This document shows positions 12,481 to 20,732 of a DNA stretch of 33,078 nt, in pieces. The stretch is taken from the NCBI RefSeq assembly GCF_001906585.1, contig NZ_JUJA01000033.1, forward strand, positions 147,833 to 180,910. The letters run 5' to 3'. Positions within the stretch are counted from its first letter, which is position 1; the number at the start of each line of letters is the position of its first letter. The translations under genes were made by a program, and so were the position numbers. This stretch comes from Streptomyces kebangsaanensis. Lineage in GTDB: Bacteria > Actinomycetota > Actinomycetes > Streptomycetales > Streptomycetaceae. A model generated the notes under the pieces. That model had not been told where the DNA came from, searched no databases, and was given only the letters and a program-made list of their open reading frames with translations.

Positions 12481-13599
12481 CTACGCCGCTTCGTCGACCG
12501 GTGGCTGGGCGTCGGCGGACTGGTCCGCGTACGCCTTGTCGACCGCGGCCCGGGTCCGCTCCTCGGAGTCGGGCCACAGGTGGGTGTAGATGTTCAGCGT
12601 CATGGCCGCGTTGGTGTGGCCGAGACGCTCGGAGACCGTCTTCACCGATTCGCCGTGCTTGATCAGCAGGCTGGCGTAGTGGTGCCGGAGGGCGTGGGGG
12701 CCGGTGCCCTTCGGTATGCCTGCCTTCGCGCAGGCGGGCCGCCAAGACCCGTCCATGAAGTGCGTGTAGACCACGGGTCCGCCTTGCGGCGCCGTGAAGA
12801 TCCAGCTCTCGGGCCCATCGGCGGGGAACTCCCGCAGGTGGGTCTTCATCGCATCCACCGCCATGCGGGGGAGCGGGACCGTGCGGTGCGAGCGAGCGGT
12901 CTTGGGCGGGCAGACGTACACGCCGTGCTTGGCGGTCTGCTGGATCTGCTGCTCGACCGAGACGGTCGCGTGCAGCAGGTCCACGTGCCGGAGCTGGAGG
13001 CCGAAGAGCTCGCCGGGGCGGAGCCCGGTGGCCGCGCCGAGCAGCACGAGGCCCTTGTATCGGGCGGGTATCTCCTCGGACAGCGTCCGCACCTGCTCGA
13101 CGGCCAGCGGCACGATCTTCTTCCGTGGCACCGAGGGCAGCTTCGCCTCGGCGCACGGGTTGTGAGGGATCATCCGGTCACGGACGGCGGCCCGGAAGAC
13201 GGCGTTGACGGTGTTGAAGACCGTCCGTGAGGTGCTGGCGGCCAGCCCGTGCGTGGTGGTGAGGCTGGCGACCCAGCTCTGCACATCGCCGGGCTTGATG
13301 GCGCCGAGTGCCCGCTTCTCCCAGGCCGGGTAGACGTAGCAGCGCAGGTGCTGTGCCACCGCCTTGGCCGTGGAAGGCCGGTGCGGCTGGATGGCCCGCC
13401 ATTCCTCCGCGTACTCCTTGAAGGGCTTCTTCGCCGACCGCGGGTCGACGTACTGCCCGGTGACCATGCTGGCCGTGACCTCGTCGAGCCACCGCTGGGC
13501 GTCGATCTTACGCTCGAAGTGGCGCGCGTGCTCCTTGCCGTCGAGGTCGCGGTAGCGGGCCCGCCATTTGCCGTTGGGGCGCTTCTGGATGTTGGCCAA
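12481..13599 (-). CDS. int: Tyrosine recombinase (integrase)
   Basis: This is a 372-residue phage/ICE-type integrase with an N-terminal AP2-like arm-binding domain (WRARYRDLDGKEHARHF), a SAM-like core-binding domain (60-150) and a C-terminal catalytic domain. The catalytic set is complete: Arg194 (ATGLRPGE), Lys233, His302-x-x-Arg305, His328 and the nucleophile Tyr338. The start is TTG 13599, preceded by GAAGGAG at a good distance. It would catalyse site-specific integration and excision of the element through a 3'-phosphotyrosyl intermediate. Its neighbours are an XRE regulator upstream on the same strand (24 bases apart) and a divergent excisionase. This is the typical left end of actinomycete integrative elements, and the candidate att core lies about 115 bases past its stop. 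Confidence 0.95.
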   Translation of the reverse strand: MANIQKRPNGKWRARYRDLDGKEHARHFERKIDAQRWLDEVTASMVTGQYVDPRSAKKPFKEYAEEWRAIQPHRPSTAKAVAQHLRCYVYPAWEKRALGAIKPGDVQSWVASLTTTHGLAASTSRTVFNTVNAVFRAAVRDRMIPHNPCAEAKLPSVPRKKIVPLAVEQVRTLSEEIPARYKGLVLLGAATGLRPGELFGLQLRHVDLLHATVSVEQQIQQTAKHGVYVCPPKTARSHRTVPLPRMAVDAMKTHLREFPADGPESWIFTAPQGGPVVYTHFMDGSWRPACAKAGIPKGTGPHALRHHYASLLIKHGESVKTVSERLGHTNAAMTLNIYTHLWPDSEERTRAAVDKAYADQSADAQPPVDEAA

Positions 13600-13623
13600 G
13601 TGGCTTCTCCTTCGTGTCGGTTG

Positions 13624-14124
13624 TCAGTAGTGGCCGCCGTCCTCGATGTCGCTGCTGAGAGTGCGAGCGTCCCGCTCGTCACCCATGAGGCGGAGGCACT
13701 GCTCGTGGATCGCCCGCGAGCTGTCGGGATGGGCCTTGATGTGATCGGCGATGGCGACCACGGCGTGGTGCAGGCGGTCGCGCGCGTCTCGGGCCTCGTA
13801 GAACGCTTCGACGGCCTCCTGGACGAGCCGCCGGCTGTCGATGTCGAGCCCCTCCAGGGGCGGGGACATCAGCTCTTCCAGAGGAAGCTCGAAGACGCGG
13901 GCGAAGGCGAGGGCCTCGTCGAGATTGATACGTCGGCGAGGGGTGCCGTTCTCGATGCGCCAGACCGCTGTCTGGTTCATCTTGACGCCGGCCCTGGTCA
14001 CCCGCTCGGCCAGCTCGGTCGTGCTCCACCCTCTGACCTCGCGCTCCAGGGCCACGCGCGCGGCCACATTCCCCTCGCTGTAGAGCAGCGGCACCTCGCC
14101 GCCCTCGGGCTTGTCGCCTGCCAT
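13624..14124 (-). CDS. XRE-family transcriptional regulator of the integrative element
   Basis: This 166-residue protein has a Cro/C1-type helix-turn-helix at about 24-85 (VRGWSTTELAERV, then NQTAVWRIENG and INLDEALAFARVF). Behind it is a helical C-terminal domain of unknown function. ATG 14124 has a strong GGAGG upstream. It lies immediately upstream of int on the same strand and divergent to the excisionase, the usual position of an element repressor that controls int and xis. It probably binds the 14125-14245 spacer (inference). Confidence 0.87.
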   Translation of the reverse strand: MAGDKPEGGEVPLLYSEGNVAARVALEREVRGWSTTELAERVTRAGVKMNQTAVWRIENGTPRRRINLDEALAFARVFELPLEELMSPPLEGLDIDSRRLVQEAVEAFYEARDARDRLHHAVVAIADHIKAHPDSSRAIHEQCLRLMGDERDARTLSSDIEDGGHY

Positions 14125-14245
14125 CGAACCTCCATCATCCCCATCGCTATCCAGATTGAAACATGAGCTTCCCGATTTGGGTAACCGCCGATCGCGGGGT
14201 ACAACCTTATGCAGATCGAATCACTATCTAACCGAATGGGAATGC
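14125..14245. promoter_or_regulatory. Divergent promoter/operator region between XRE repressor and excisionase
   Basis: This 121-base spacer is markedly AT-richer than its neighbours and must contain the start signals for both divergent genes. CAGATTGAA (near 14151) and CAGATCGAA (near 14213) are imperfect repeats. A GATTTGGGTAACC segment and CTAACCGAATGGG at the two ends resemble inverted half-sites, so this is a likely operator for the adjacent repressor. Promoter boxes cannot be assigned firmly. Confidence 0.45.
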
Positions 14246-14440
14246 ATGCGATACCTGACCACCGCCGAGGTCGCCGAGCGCTACCGCACAGCCGAGAGCA
14301 CCGTCCGCTACTGGCGCCACATCAAGAAGGGCCCGCGCGGCATCAAGGTCGGCAAGCGGGTGCTGTACCCCGAGAGCGAGCTGCTGCGCTACGAGCGCAC
14401 CCTGATCGACGGCCGAGACGAGTGGGGCCTGGCCGCATGA
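14246..14440 (+). CDS. xis: Excisionase/MerR-type DNA-binding protein
   Basis: This 64-residue protein is of the HTH_17/BldC-like winged helix type (YLTTAEVAERYRTAESTVRYWR, then GPRGIKVGKRVLYPESELLRYE). Such proteins direct excision by tyrosine integrases or act as small regulators. ATG 14246 is preceded by GGGAA. Position and size match Xis of actinomycete integrative elements. A 29-codon open frame overlaps its stop (ATGA, 14437-14526); it is basic and unremarkable, and is probably not a gene. Confidence 0.85.
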   Translation: MRYLTTAEVAERYRTAESTVRYWRHIKKGPRGIKVGKRVLYPESELLRYERTLIDGRDEWGLAA

Positions 14441-14467
14441 GCCACCGGCAGGCCCGGACACGGCAAC

Positions 14468-14495
14468 GGCCCCCGGCGCGCCAACGCCGAGGGCC
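14468..14495 (+). terminator. Stem-loop downstream of excisionase gene
   Basis: GGCCCCCGGCG (14468-14478) pairs with CGCCGAGGGCC (14485-14495) with one mismatch and a six-base loop. No U-tract follows, as is common in actinomycetes. It may terminate or attenuate xis transcription before the ATPase gene. Confidence 0.55.
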
Positions 14496-14588
14496 GGAGA
14501 TTCCCCTGCACGTCGCCCATCTCTGAACGAACGAACCGGTGAGGGGCGGGACCTTGCCCGTCCCGTCCCTCACCCGAGAGGAACGTCT

Positions 14589-16217
14589 ATGGCGGACCCT
14601 ACGTCCCCCGCCACCTCGAACACACCCTCCGAGGTTGCCTGGCCCACCACCGCGGTCCCCGGCCAAGGCATCACCTGGCGCAACGGGGACCGAAGCGGAG
14701 ACCGAACGGAGTCACGGTCCCCTGCTGCACCCGCCAGCGGCGATGCTTCGACGGGTGTTCCGGTCGGGGACCGAAACACCCCCAGCGCGGAACATGTGCA
14801 GGTCAGTGCCTTGGGGACCGGTCCCGCGGGAGCGGAAGTCGCGGACCGGACGGAGACTTTCGGTCCCCCGGTCCCCGAACCCGGTCCCCGAATCCCGGGC
14901 GAACACGTCGTGCTCCGAGCAGATGGTGATGGCCACGGTCCCCACGTATCTGCGGGGACCGTGGTCCCCGGCGGCGGACCGGGGACCGGGGACCGCGCCG
15001 GTGCGGGCGGCGAGACGGCCGACAAAGGAGCCGCGCTGCTGGATGACCTGCGTGCGGCTATCGGCCGGTACGTGGTGCTGCCGAGCGAGGAGGCGCTGAC
15101 GGCGGTCACGTTGTGGGTGGCGGCCTCCCACATCCAGCCCGCTCTCCAGCACGCGCCACGGCTGGCGGTAGTGGGGCCGACCAAGGGATGCGGCAAGTCC
15201 CGCGTCCTGGACGTACTCCACGAGACCGTGCACCAGCCGATGATGACGGTCAACACGTCCCCCGCAGTGGTCTTCCGCGTCATCGGCAAGAACCCGCCGA
15301 CGCTGCTGGTGGACGAGGCCGACACCATCTTCGGCCCCAAGGCCGGCGAGAAGGAGGACCTGCGCGGCCTGCTGAACGCCGGGCACCAGCGCAACCGGCC
15401 CGCCTGGCGGATCTCCGGGCCGGAGCACAAGCCGACCGCGTTCCCCACCTTCGCCATGGCCGCGCTCGCCGGGATCGGCGACCTGCCCGACACGATCATG
15501 GACCGGGCGGTCGTCATCCGCATGCAGAAGCGCAAGCCCGGCGAGCGGATCACCCCGTTCCGCTCACGGTACTCGCTGCCCGAACTGCACGCGCTGCGCG
15601 ACCGGCTGACCGCCTGGCTGACCCCGCTGCGGAGCACCGCCGCGGGCCTGGTTCCGCAGATGCCGGTCGAGGACCGCGCCGCCGACACGTGGGAGCCGCT
15701 GGTGATCGTCGCCGACCTGGCCGGCGGGCACTGGCCCTCGCGGGCCCGTGCCGCCTGCCGGGCGATGACCCGCAACGAGGTGGTCCAGGACGAGCAGACG
15801 ACCCTCAAGACGCGGCTGCTGCGCGACATCCGCCGCGTCTTCGAGCAGGAGGGCCGCAAGGAGGCTCTGCGCAGCCAGGACCTGCTCGCCGCCCTCGTCC
15901 AGGACGCCGAAGCGCCCTGGGCCGAGTACGGGACGAAAGGCCTGAACGCCTACCACCTGGCCAACCTGCTCAGGGACTTCGGCATCAGCCCGGCCAACCA
16001 CCGCTTCGAAAACGGCAGGCAGGCCAAGGCATACGCCCGCAACCAGTTCCTCGACGCCTGGGCCCGCTACTGCCCCGACCCCGCCCAACCGGCCCCCGCA
16101 GCCGGGCTCGAGGCCACGCCCGCACGTCCAGTCCAGGGCAAGCCACCCACCCCTCCGTCCGGGACGCTGCCCGTCGGCCCGCCCGGCGGGCCTGCCGGCC
16201 CCAAGCCCACTCGCTGA
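14589..16217 (+). CDS. DUF3631-type P-loop ATPase of the mobile element
   Basis: This 542-residue protein starts at ATG 14589, with GAGAGGAACG upstream. Residues 1-145 are low-complexity and hydrophilic; their DNA contains a dense octamer array (see repeat feature). From about 150 it matches the DUF3631/DNA-primase-helicase-like ATPases of Streptomyces integrative elements. It shows Walker A GPTKGCGKS (196-204, Lys203), Walker B LLVDEAD (239-245), a GHQRNRPAWRI segment and a sensor-like DTIMDRAVVIRM. A C-terminal helical domain follows (NAYHLANLLRDFGISP), like the DUF3631 end that resembles a winged helix. It is probably a replication or maintenance ATPase of the element (inference). The tail (510-542) is Pro-rich. 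Confidence 0.85.
   Translation: MADPTSPATSNTPSEVAWPTTAVPGQGITWRNGDRSGDRTESRSPAAPASGDASTGVPVGDRNTPSAEHVQVSALGTGPAGAEVADRTETFGPPVPEPGPRIPGEHVVLRADGDGHGPHVSAGTVVPGGGPGTGDRAGAGGETADKGAALLDDLRAAIGRYVVLPSEEALTAVTLWVAASHIQPALQHAPRLAVVGPTKGCGKSRVLDVLHETVHQPMMTVNTSPAVVFRVIGKNPPTLLVDEADTIFGPKAGEKEDLRGLLNAGHQRNRPAWRISGPEHKPTAFPTFAMAALAGIGDLPDTIMDRAVVIRMQKRKPGERITPFRSRYSLPELHALRDRLTAWLTPLRSTAAGLVPQMPVEDRAADTWEPLVIVADLAGGHWPSRARAACRAMTRNEVVQDEQTTLKTRLLRDIRRVFEQEGRKEALRSQDLLAALVQDAEAPWAEYGTKGLNAYHLANLLRDFGISPANHRFENGRQAKAYARNQFLDAWARYCPDPAQPAPAAGLEATPARPVQGKPPTPPSGTLPVGPPGGPAGPKPTR
14653..14995. repeat. Array of 12 exact octamers GGGGACCG/CGGTCCCC (iteron-like)
   Basis: CGGTCCCC occurs at 14653, 14715, 14861, 14869, 14882 and 14936. 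Its complement GGGGACCG occurs at 14685, 14766, 14813, 14954, 14981 and 14988. Twelve exact copies in 343 bases, several forming dyads (for example around 14814-14825 and 14954-14969), lie inside the low-complexity N-terminal coding part of the ATPase gene. The encoded residues do not form a regular peptide repeat because the copies fall in different frames. The selection therefore appears to be on DNA, as for an initiator or partition binding array. Confidence 0.8.
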
Positions 16218-16397
16218 CACCGACTCCGTATCAATCCGTTGCATCCGTCCCCGCGCAGGTCAGCGCGGGGACGGAGTTCCTCGCCAATACGGATCACTCC
16301 GTACCGGCGACCGTCTCCGTACCTGCCCTGACCAGCTACGGGACGGATGCAACGGACGTGACGAAGCCCCACCCCACACGACTACCGGAGCACCGAC
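16218..16397 (+). other. oriT: Candidate oriT: nested inverted repeats upstream of mobC
   Basis: This 180-base spacer has a perfect 13-base hairpin (16244-16256 with 16263-16275, loop AGGTCA). It also has a perfect 17-base inverted repeat (16235-16251 with 16340-16356) that shares the same left arm, so two alternative structures are possible. A third dyad, TACGGA TCAC TCCGTA, lies at 16288-16303, and CTCCGTA recurs at 16224, 16297 and 16315. Position directly before a MobC-like and a relaxase gene is typical of the origin of transfer. The nic site itself cannot be pinpointed. Confidence 0.6.
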
Positions 16398-17108
16398 ATG
16401 CCCGAAACGAGCACCGACAACGCCCCCATCCGCCGCCGCAAGGAACTCTTCGGCCTGCCCCGCCGATCAGCAGCAAGCTGGAGCGAACGAGCCTCTAACG
16501 AGGCTTCGTCCGCGCTTGCCCCCGCCCCAGGGGTGGCGGAGGAGAAGGCCGAGCGCCAGGGGGCGCCCGAGCCGGAGGAGGGCATAGCCGAGACCAGCTG
16601 TCCGTCCGCAGCCGCCTCCGTCGCCCCTCGCACTCAGCCGCCGACCGATGCCCAACCGCCCGTCGAGCAGCCGTCCTGGCGGGATCTCGACGCCCCCGTC
16701 CTGCCCGCGCTGATGAACCGCAAGCGCACAGTGGAGAAGCGCGACCAGGAGAAGACCATCCGCTTCACGCGGACCGCGGTTCGCGTGATCAGCGCCGCCG
16801 CTCACCAGCGGGGTCAGAAGTTCGCCGGATTCGTCGGGGACGCTGCCGCCGCCGTCGCCCTCGGCAAGGCGGGGCCGGTCGGCAGCCCGGAGGACGATCC
16901 TCTCCGCCCGCTGATCGAGGCCGTCGAGGCACACACGGTCGCGCTGAACCGCATCGGCGGCAACCTCAACCAGATCACCGCAGCCATCCACCGAGGAACA
17001 GTGCCCGAGCGTGCCGAGGCGGTGCTGGACCGCGTCGAGCAAGCGGCTCAGAACAGCTACCGGCTGATCGACCAGCTCCTGGCGGAAGGCACCGCACATG
17101 GTTCCTGA
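16398..17108 (+). CDS. mobC: MobC-like relaxosome accessory protein
   Basis: This is a 236-residue protein. The first 100 residues are Ala/Pro/Glu-rich and probably disordered. From about 115 there is a ribbon-helix-helix-like segment (KTIRFTRTAVRVISAAAHQRGQ). Near 185-200 is the family signature VALNRIGGNLNQIT, seen in bacterial mobilization proteins of the MobC family that open DNA at oriT for the relaxase. The stop overlaps the relaxase start by 11 bases, so the two are co-translated. It probably binds the inverted repeats just upstream (inference). Confidence 0.88.
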   Translation: MPETSTDNAPIRRRKELFGLPRRSAASWSERASNEASSALAPAPGVAEEKAERQGAPEPEEGIAETSCPSAAASVAPRTQPPTDAQPPVEQPSWRDLDAPVLPALMNRKRTVEKRDQEKTIRFTRTAVRVISAAAHQRGQKFAGFVGDAAAAVALGKAGPVGSPEDDPLRPLIEAVEAHTVALNRIGGNLNQITAAIHRGTVPERAEAVLDRVEQAAQNSYRLIDQLLAEGTAHGS

Positions 17109-18795
17109 CGTCTCCACCGGCTCCGACACCCGTGGACTGATCGTCTACCTCTTCGGCCCCGGCCGCCGCGACGAACACACCGACCCTCATATCGTCGCCG
17201 CCTGGGACATGGCCGGCGCCCCCGACCCCGGCCGCACCCCCGAGGCCAGCTACACCCTGCTCGCCAGGCGCCTCGACCACCACGTCGACCTGCGCACCCG
17301 CGAGCTGGGCGGCAAGAAGCCGCCGCAGCACGTGTGGCACTGCCCGGTCCGCACCGCGCCCGGCGACTGCTACCTCACCGACGCCGAGTGGGCCGAGGTC
17401 GCGCGCCGCATCGTTCACGCCGTCGGCATCGCACCCGAAGGTGACGAGAAGGCATGCCGGTGGATCGCGGTGCGCCACGCCGATGACCACATCCACATCA
17501 TGGCCACCACCGTCCGCGCCGACGGGCGCCGCCCGCGCACCCACCGCGACGGACAGCGGGCCCAAGCCGAATGCCGCAAGATCGAAGCCGAATTCGGCCT
17601 GCGCCGCCTGAAGTCCGGCGACCTCACCGCGCCCCGCACCCCCACCGGCGCCGAACGCGCCAAGGCGGAACGCCAGGGCCAGACGGTCACGGCACGGCAG
17701 TGGCTGCGCGAGCAGGCGTACGCGGTCGCCGCAGCCGTACGCAACGAAGCCGACTACTTCACCGCGCTGCAGTCCCTCGGCATCAAGGTCAAGACCCGCC
17801 TCGGCCCCCAGACCGGTGACGTGATCGGCTACAGCCTCGCCGCACCCGGCGACACCAACGCGGCCGGCGAACCCGTCTGGTACAGCGGCTCGAAACTCGC
17901 CCCCGACCTCTCCATCAACCGCCTACGCGAACGCCTCCCCGACCAGGAGGTGGCCGACCGCCCAGAGCGCATGGCGGACCCCAACACGCCATGGTGGCGC
18001 GTCGAGAACGCCCTCAGCACGGCGAGCGCCATCCTCGGCTCGGACGACGACTCCGCGGTCCAGGGCCACTTGGATGCCTTCGGCGACACCTTGCACAACA
18101 TGGCTCGCGCCACACACGGCCAATACAGGCAGGAATTGGTGTCGGCAGCCAGGGCGTTCAACCGGGCCCGCCGCTCAACGATCCGGGCCGACCACCAGGC
18201 CGCCGCCGCGCTGCGGCAGGCCGCAAAGGAACTCGCCTATGCCTCCGGTGAGCCGGGCGGGCTCGCCATAGCCGTGCTCTTCGCGGCCCTGCACTTGGCC
18301 CGCGCCGCCGCCAAGTGGCACGAGCAACGCGGCCACGAGCAGCAGGCGGCAGCAGCCGAGGAAACCCTCCGCCACCTCCAAGCGGGCTACCAGCAGGCCG
18401 CCGAACCGGTCTTGGCGGAGCTCGCCCGCCGCGCTCCAAGCGCCACAACCGCCAGCCGCTTCGAGCAGGACCTTCGTGCCGCCCTTCCCTACCACGCCGA
18501 CCGCGTCCTCGCCGACCCCGCGTGGGCCGCCCTGACAACGACTCTCGCCCGCGCCAAGACTGCCGGCCACAACCCCCGGCACCTCCTGGCGGAGGTGGGT
18601 TCCGAGCGAGAGCTCGACAGCGCCGAGCACCCCGCCGAGGTTCTCACCTGGCGCATCGCCGCTCAGCCGAACCGGCGGACGCAAGCAGCTCGCAGCCGAA
18701 GCACCATCAGCGGCGTATCGTCCGTGTCCGCCGCGCCACACCCTCCGGCCACGCCAGTGGCCATGAGGCTTGAAGAACGAGGTCGGCACCGGTGA
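17098..18795 (+). CDS. Relaxase/mobilization nuclease (MobA/VirD2-like)
   Basis: This is a 565-residue protein. The N-terminal third is a relaxase domain with the metal-binding HxDxHxH-type motif at His127, Asp129/Asp130, His131 and His133 (HADDHIHIM). This is the three-histidine signature of MOB relaxases that nick oriT and stay bound to the 5' end. The catalytic Tyr is probably in the N-terminal 60 residues but is not certain. The C-terminal two thirds are long Ala-rich helices. The ATG at 17098 overlaps mobC. No TraA/FtsK-type translocase or type IV secretion gene is nearby, so transfer would need a helper element (inference). Confidence 0.88.
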   Translation: MVPDVSTGSDTRGLIVYLFGPGRRDEHTDPHIVAAWDMAGAPDPGRTPEASYTLLARRLDHHVDLRTRELGGKKPPQHVWHCPVRTAPGDCYLTDAEWAEVARRIVHAVGIAPEGDEKACRWIAVRHADDHIHIMATTVRADGRRPRTHRDGQRAQAECRKIEAEFGLRRLKSGDLTAPRTPTGAERAKAERQGQTVTARQWLREQAYAVAAAVRNEADYFTALQSLGIKVKTRLGPQTGDVIGYSLAAPGDTNAAGEPVWYSGSKLAPDLSINRLRERLPDQEVADRPERMADPNTPWWRVENALSTASAILGSDDDSAVQGHLDAFGDTLHNMARATHGQYRQELVSAARAFNRARRSTIRADHQAAAALRQAAKELAYASGEPGGLAIAVLFAALHLARAAAKWHEQRGHEQQAAAAEETLRHLQAGYQQAAEPVLAELARRAPSATTASRFEQDLRAALPYHADRVLADPAWAALTTTLARAKTAGHNPRHLLAEVGSERELDSAEHPAEVLTWRIAAQPNRRTQAARSRSTISGVSSVSAAPHPPATPVAMRLEERGRHR

Positions 18796-18863
18796 TCCCG
18801 TCCGATGCTGTCCTGCGACAGCGAGCCGTGGCCGCTTGTCATCGAACTTTGACCACCATCGGG

Positions 18864-19223
18864 CTACCAGGGGATCTCTCGTCCCTTGTCGGTCAAAATG
18901 AGGGTCAGGCAGCCGATCCACTCGCCGTCGTCGGGGTATTCCCAGTTGTCGTCGTTGGCCAGGAGCGCAGGCAACTCGTCACGCGCGATGGGCCTGCCGG
19001 GCTGGAAGCCACTGCTCCCGTCGGGCGCGGTCCAGGGGATGACGCGGCAGACGTCGATCCACCGCCTGTCGACGAGCGGAAGCAAGACGTCGGCCAGCTC
19101 CGCACCAGGAGCGTCCTCGTACGGCTCCTCCAGGTCGCCGCGTACGCCCGGGAGGATGTCGATCTCGAATGCGTTGAGCATGAACGCACGCTGAGGAGGA
19201 GACAGGGGTTCTGGTGAGCTCAT
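18864..19223 (-). CDS. Uncharacterised acidic protein (119 residues)
   Basis: I took ATG 19223 (MSSPEPLSPPQRAFMLNAFEIDILPG); the longer in-frame extension to 19505 crosses the opposite gene's leader and has poor coding character. The protein is acidic and Trp-rich (DNWEYPDDGEWIGCLTLILTDKG) with no enzymatic motif, signal or membrane segment. Its size and composition resemble the small orphan proteins common around toxin-immunity loci in Streptomyces, but I do not recognise the family. It converges on the relaxase gene, 68 bases away. Confidence 0.65.
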   Translation of the reverse strand: MSSPEPLSPPQRAFMLNAFEIDILPGVRGDLEEPYEDAPGAELADVLLPLVDRRWIDVCRVIPWTAPDGSSGFQPGRPIARDELPALLANDDNWEYPDDGEWIGCLTLILTDKGREIPW

Positions 19224-19411
19224 GCTGGGATCGTCGCATCTGCTCGACGACACGTAGCACAGTCGCGCCGGGGCGGCACGTGTCTGGATCCCTGGGCAGA
19301 GTTCGATGGGTGCGGCTCCCTTGGAGGGACCTTTTTCATCGGAGCCAGTCTTGGCGGCTACCAGGCTGGGGTGCCGCGTCACTCGCTGGCATGATCTCGC
19401 TTGTGGGTGTG

Positions 19412-19939
19412 ATGTATGACTACTTCTCCGCGGCATCGGACGAATCGGCCGCCACGACCATCGACTTGCCCGGCGGGCCGGACGGTGTGGGAGCGAAGCT
19501 GCCAATGCCCGTCCCGGAGATCGTGCGGCGTTACGGGCGCGACGGCCTTCGCGAGTTCATCAGGCCGCGGCTTCGCCTGGCCGAGACGGGGTTCCATGTC
19601 GTGTCCACCAAGGGGTTCGACTCGACAACCGATCTCGGAGCGATCGAGGGGATCTTGACCGGGGTCGACTTCGACGAGTTCCTGACACGGCCTCGGACCT
19701 CACACGCCGTCGCCGAACGCGACGGAGGCGAGCGTCTGGTGCTAACCATCAGCGATGAGCTTCAAGGCGTCCTTGCGAGGGTGGAGGCCGCTGAATTGAC
19801 TGCGGCGGCACGGCGTTGGGTCGAAGAGCAGGGGTCTGGTGACACCGACGTGCTCGGCGGCCTGCTGCACGAGTTGGCTGAACTCGCCCGCGGGGCTCAG
19901 CGGCGCGGGGAACGGCTGTACTGCTGGATCTGTGTCTGA
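19412..19939 (+). CDS. Uncharacterised actinobacterial protein (MYDYF family)
   Basis: I chose ATG 19412 (MYDYFSAASDESAATTIDLPGGPDG, 175 residues). This N-terminus matches a family of Streptomyces orphan proteins that begin MYxYFSAxDDxxA. ATG 19391 and the far-upstream 19214 start are alternatives. The protein has a segment STKGFDSTTDLGAIEGILTG followed by an acidic C-terminal half with VLTISDELQGVLARVEAAEL and a WVEEQ helix. This layout resembles DUF1877-like immunity/effector-associated proteins, but it lacks any catalytic motif. Function unknown. A strong hairpin lies 124 bases past its stop. Confidence 0.7.
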   Translation: MYDYFSAASDESAATTIDLPGGPDGVGAKLPMPVPEIVRRYGRDGLREFIRPRLRLAETGFHVVSTKGFDSTTDLGAIEGILTGVDFDEFLTRPRTSHAVAERDGGERLVLTISDELQGVLARVEAAELTAAARRWVEEQGSGDTDVLGGLLHELAELARGAQRRGERLYCWICV

Positions 19940-20062
19940 TCGGCCCGAGTTCCCCGCTACCCCAGAGGACGGACGCGTTGGCATGTGCTGGTGGGACCGT
20001 CCCTCCAATGGAGCCACGCCCAAGTTCGACGGCCCACCACCAAGGTCCGCCGTCACAGGGCA

Positions 20063-20095
20063 GATGCCCTCGCCAGGAGTCGTGGCGAGGGCATC
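20063..20095. terminator. Perfect 13-bp stem-loop between convergent genes
   Basis: GATGCCCTCGCCA (20063-20075) pairs perfectly with 20083-20095 across a seven-base loop. It lies 23 bases beyond the stop of the leftward HAD gene and 124 bases after the rightward 19412-19939 gene, so it can serve both as a bidirectional terminator. There is no U-tract. The rest of 19940-20118 shows nothing else. Confidence 0.75.
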
Positions 20096-20118
20096 GACTC
20101 CTCTGTCAGGGATTCGCA

Positions 20119-20697
20119 TCAGGCTGCTTCGGTTTCGCTCGGAGCAGCGATCGCATCAGTCCGCACAGCCAGCAGCCGCTCAGCCCACGCTCGGGCCTCA
20201 ATCAGGTGTTCAGTCTGCAGTCCGGCACGGGGATCAGGTTGGATCAGGAGGGTCGCCGCGCCGCGGGCGGTGCGCTCCGCCGCCCAGGCGTGGTCGAGAC
20301 CGGTGAAGTCGTCGTCGATCCAGACGGCGGGGGCGTCTCCCAGCCAGGCGTCGACGTGGTCGCGCTTCCACAGGTAGCCGTTGGGGTGGCTGGTGGTGAT
20401 CTGAGGGTGCGGCAGGTCGACGTGCGGCAGAGGCGGGAGGTCGAGGAGTGGCCCGATCAAGGTGGTGGCGTCCTGCCGCCAGCTGGTGCACCAGACGGGG
20501 GTGACCAGGCTGGTACGGATCACGTCCATGAGCATGGGGCCGTGGGCGGGGTCGAGCCAGACGGTGACCGGGTTGTCGGCGCTCCGACCGGTGGGGACGA
20601 CGTCGTGGCGGGCATGGGCGGCCGGGGTCGAGCCGTCCGTGTCGGGGAAGGGGATGAGGACGCCGTCGATGTCGAGGAGCAGGTAGGGCAGGCGCAT
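20119..20697 (-). CDS. HAD-like domain protein
   Basis: This is a 192-residue protein. ATG 20697 is preceded by TTGGAGGAA. The HAD motifs are DIDGV (Asp9, Asp11), TSW near 71-73, Lys111 and an acidic WIDDDF (Asp128-130). The layout resembles the HAD domain family linked to nucleic-acid repair proteins (HAD_SAK-like), which often stands alone in actinomycetes. The expected activity is phosphate-ester hydrolysis, substrate unknown. It is the last gene of a leftward cluster with a methyltransferase, an APH-like phosphotransferase and an unknown protein, and is followed by the terminator hairpin. Confidence 0.82.
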   Translation of the reverse strand: MRLPYLLLDIDGVLIPFPDTDGSTPAAHARHDVVPTGRSADNPVTVWLDPAHGPMLMDVIRTSLVTPVWCTSWRQDATTLIGPLLDLPPLPHVDLPHPQITTSHPNGYLWKRDHVDAWLGDAPAVWIDDDFTGLDHAWAAERTARGAATLLIQPDPRAGLQTEHLIEARAWAERLLAVRTDAIAAPSETEAA

Positions 20698-20732
20698 CGG
20701 TTCCTCCAAGGGGATGCCAGGGCGAATGGCTG

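Noticed and set aside
14437..14526. A 29-codon frame overlapping the excisionase stop
   Set aside because: It is short, Arg/Pro-rich and contains the terminator-like stem-loop; there is no ribosome site of its own.
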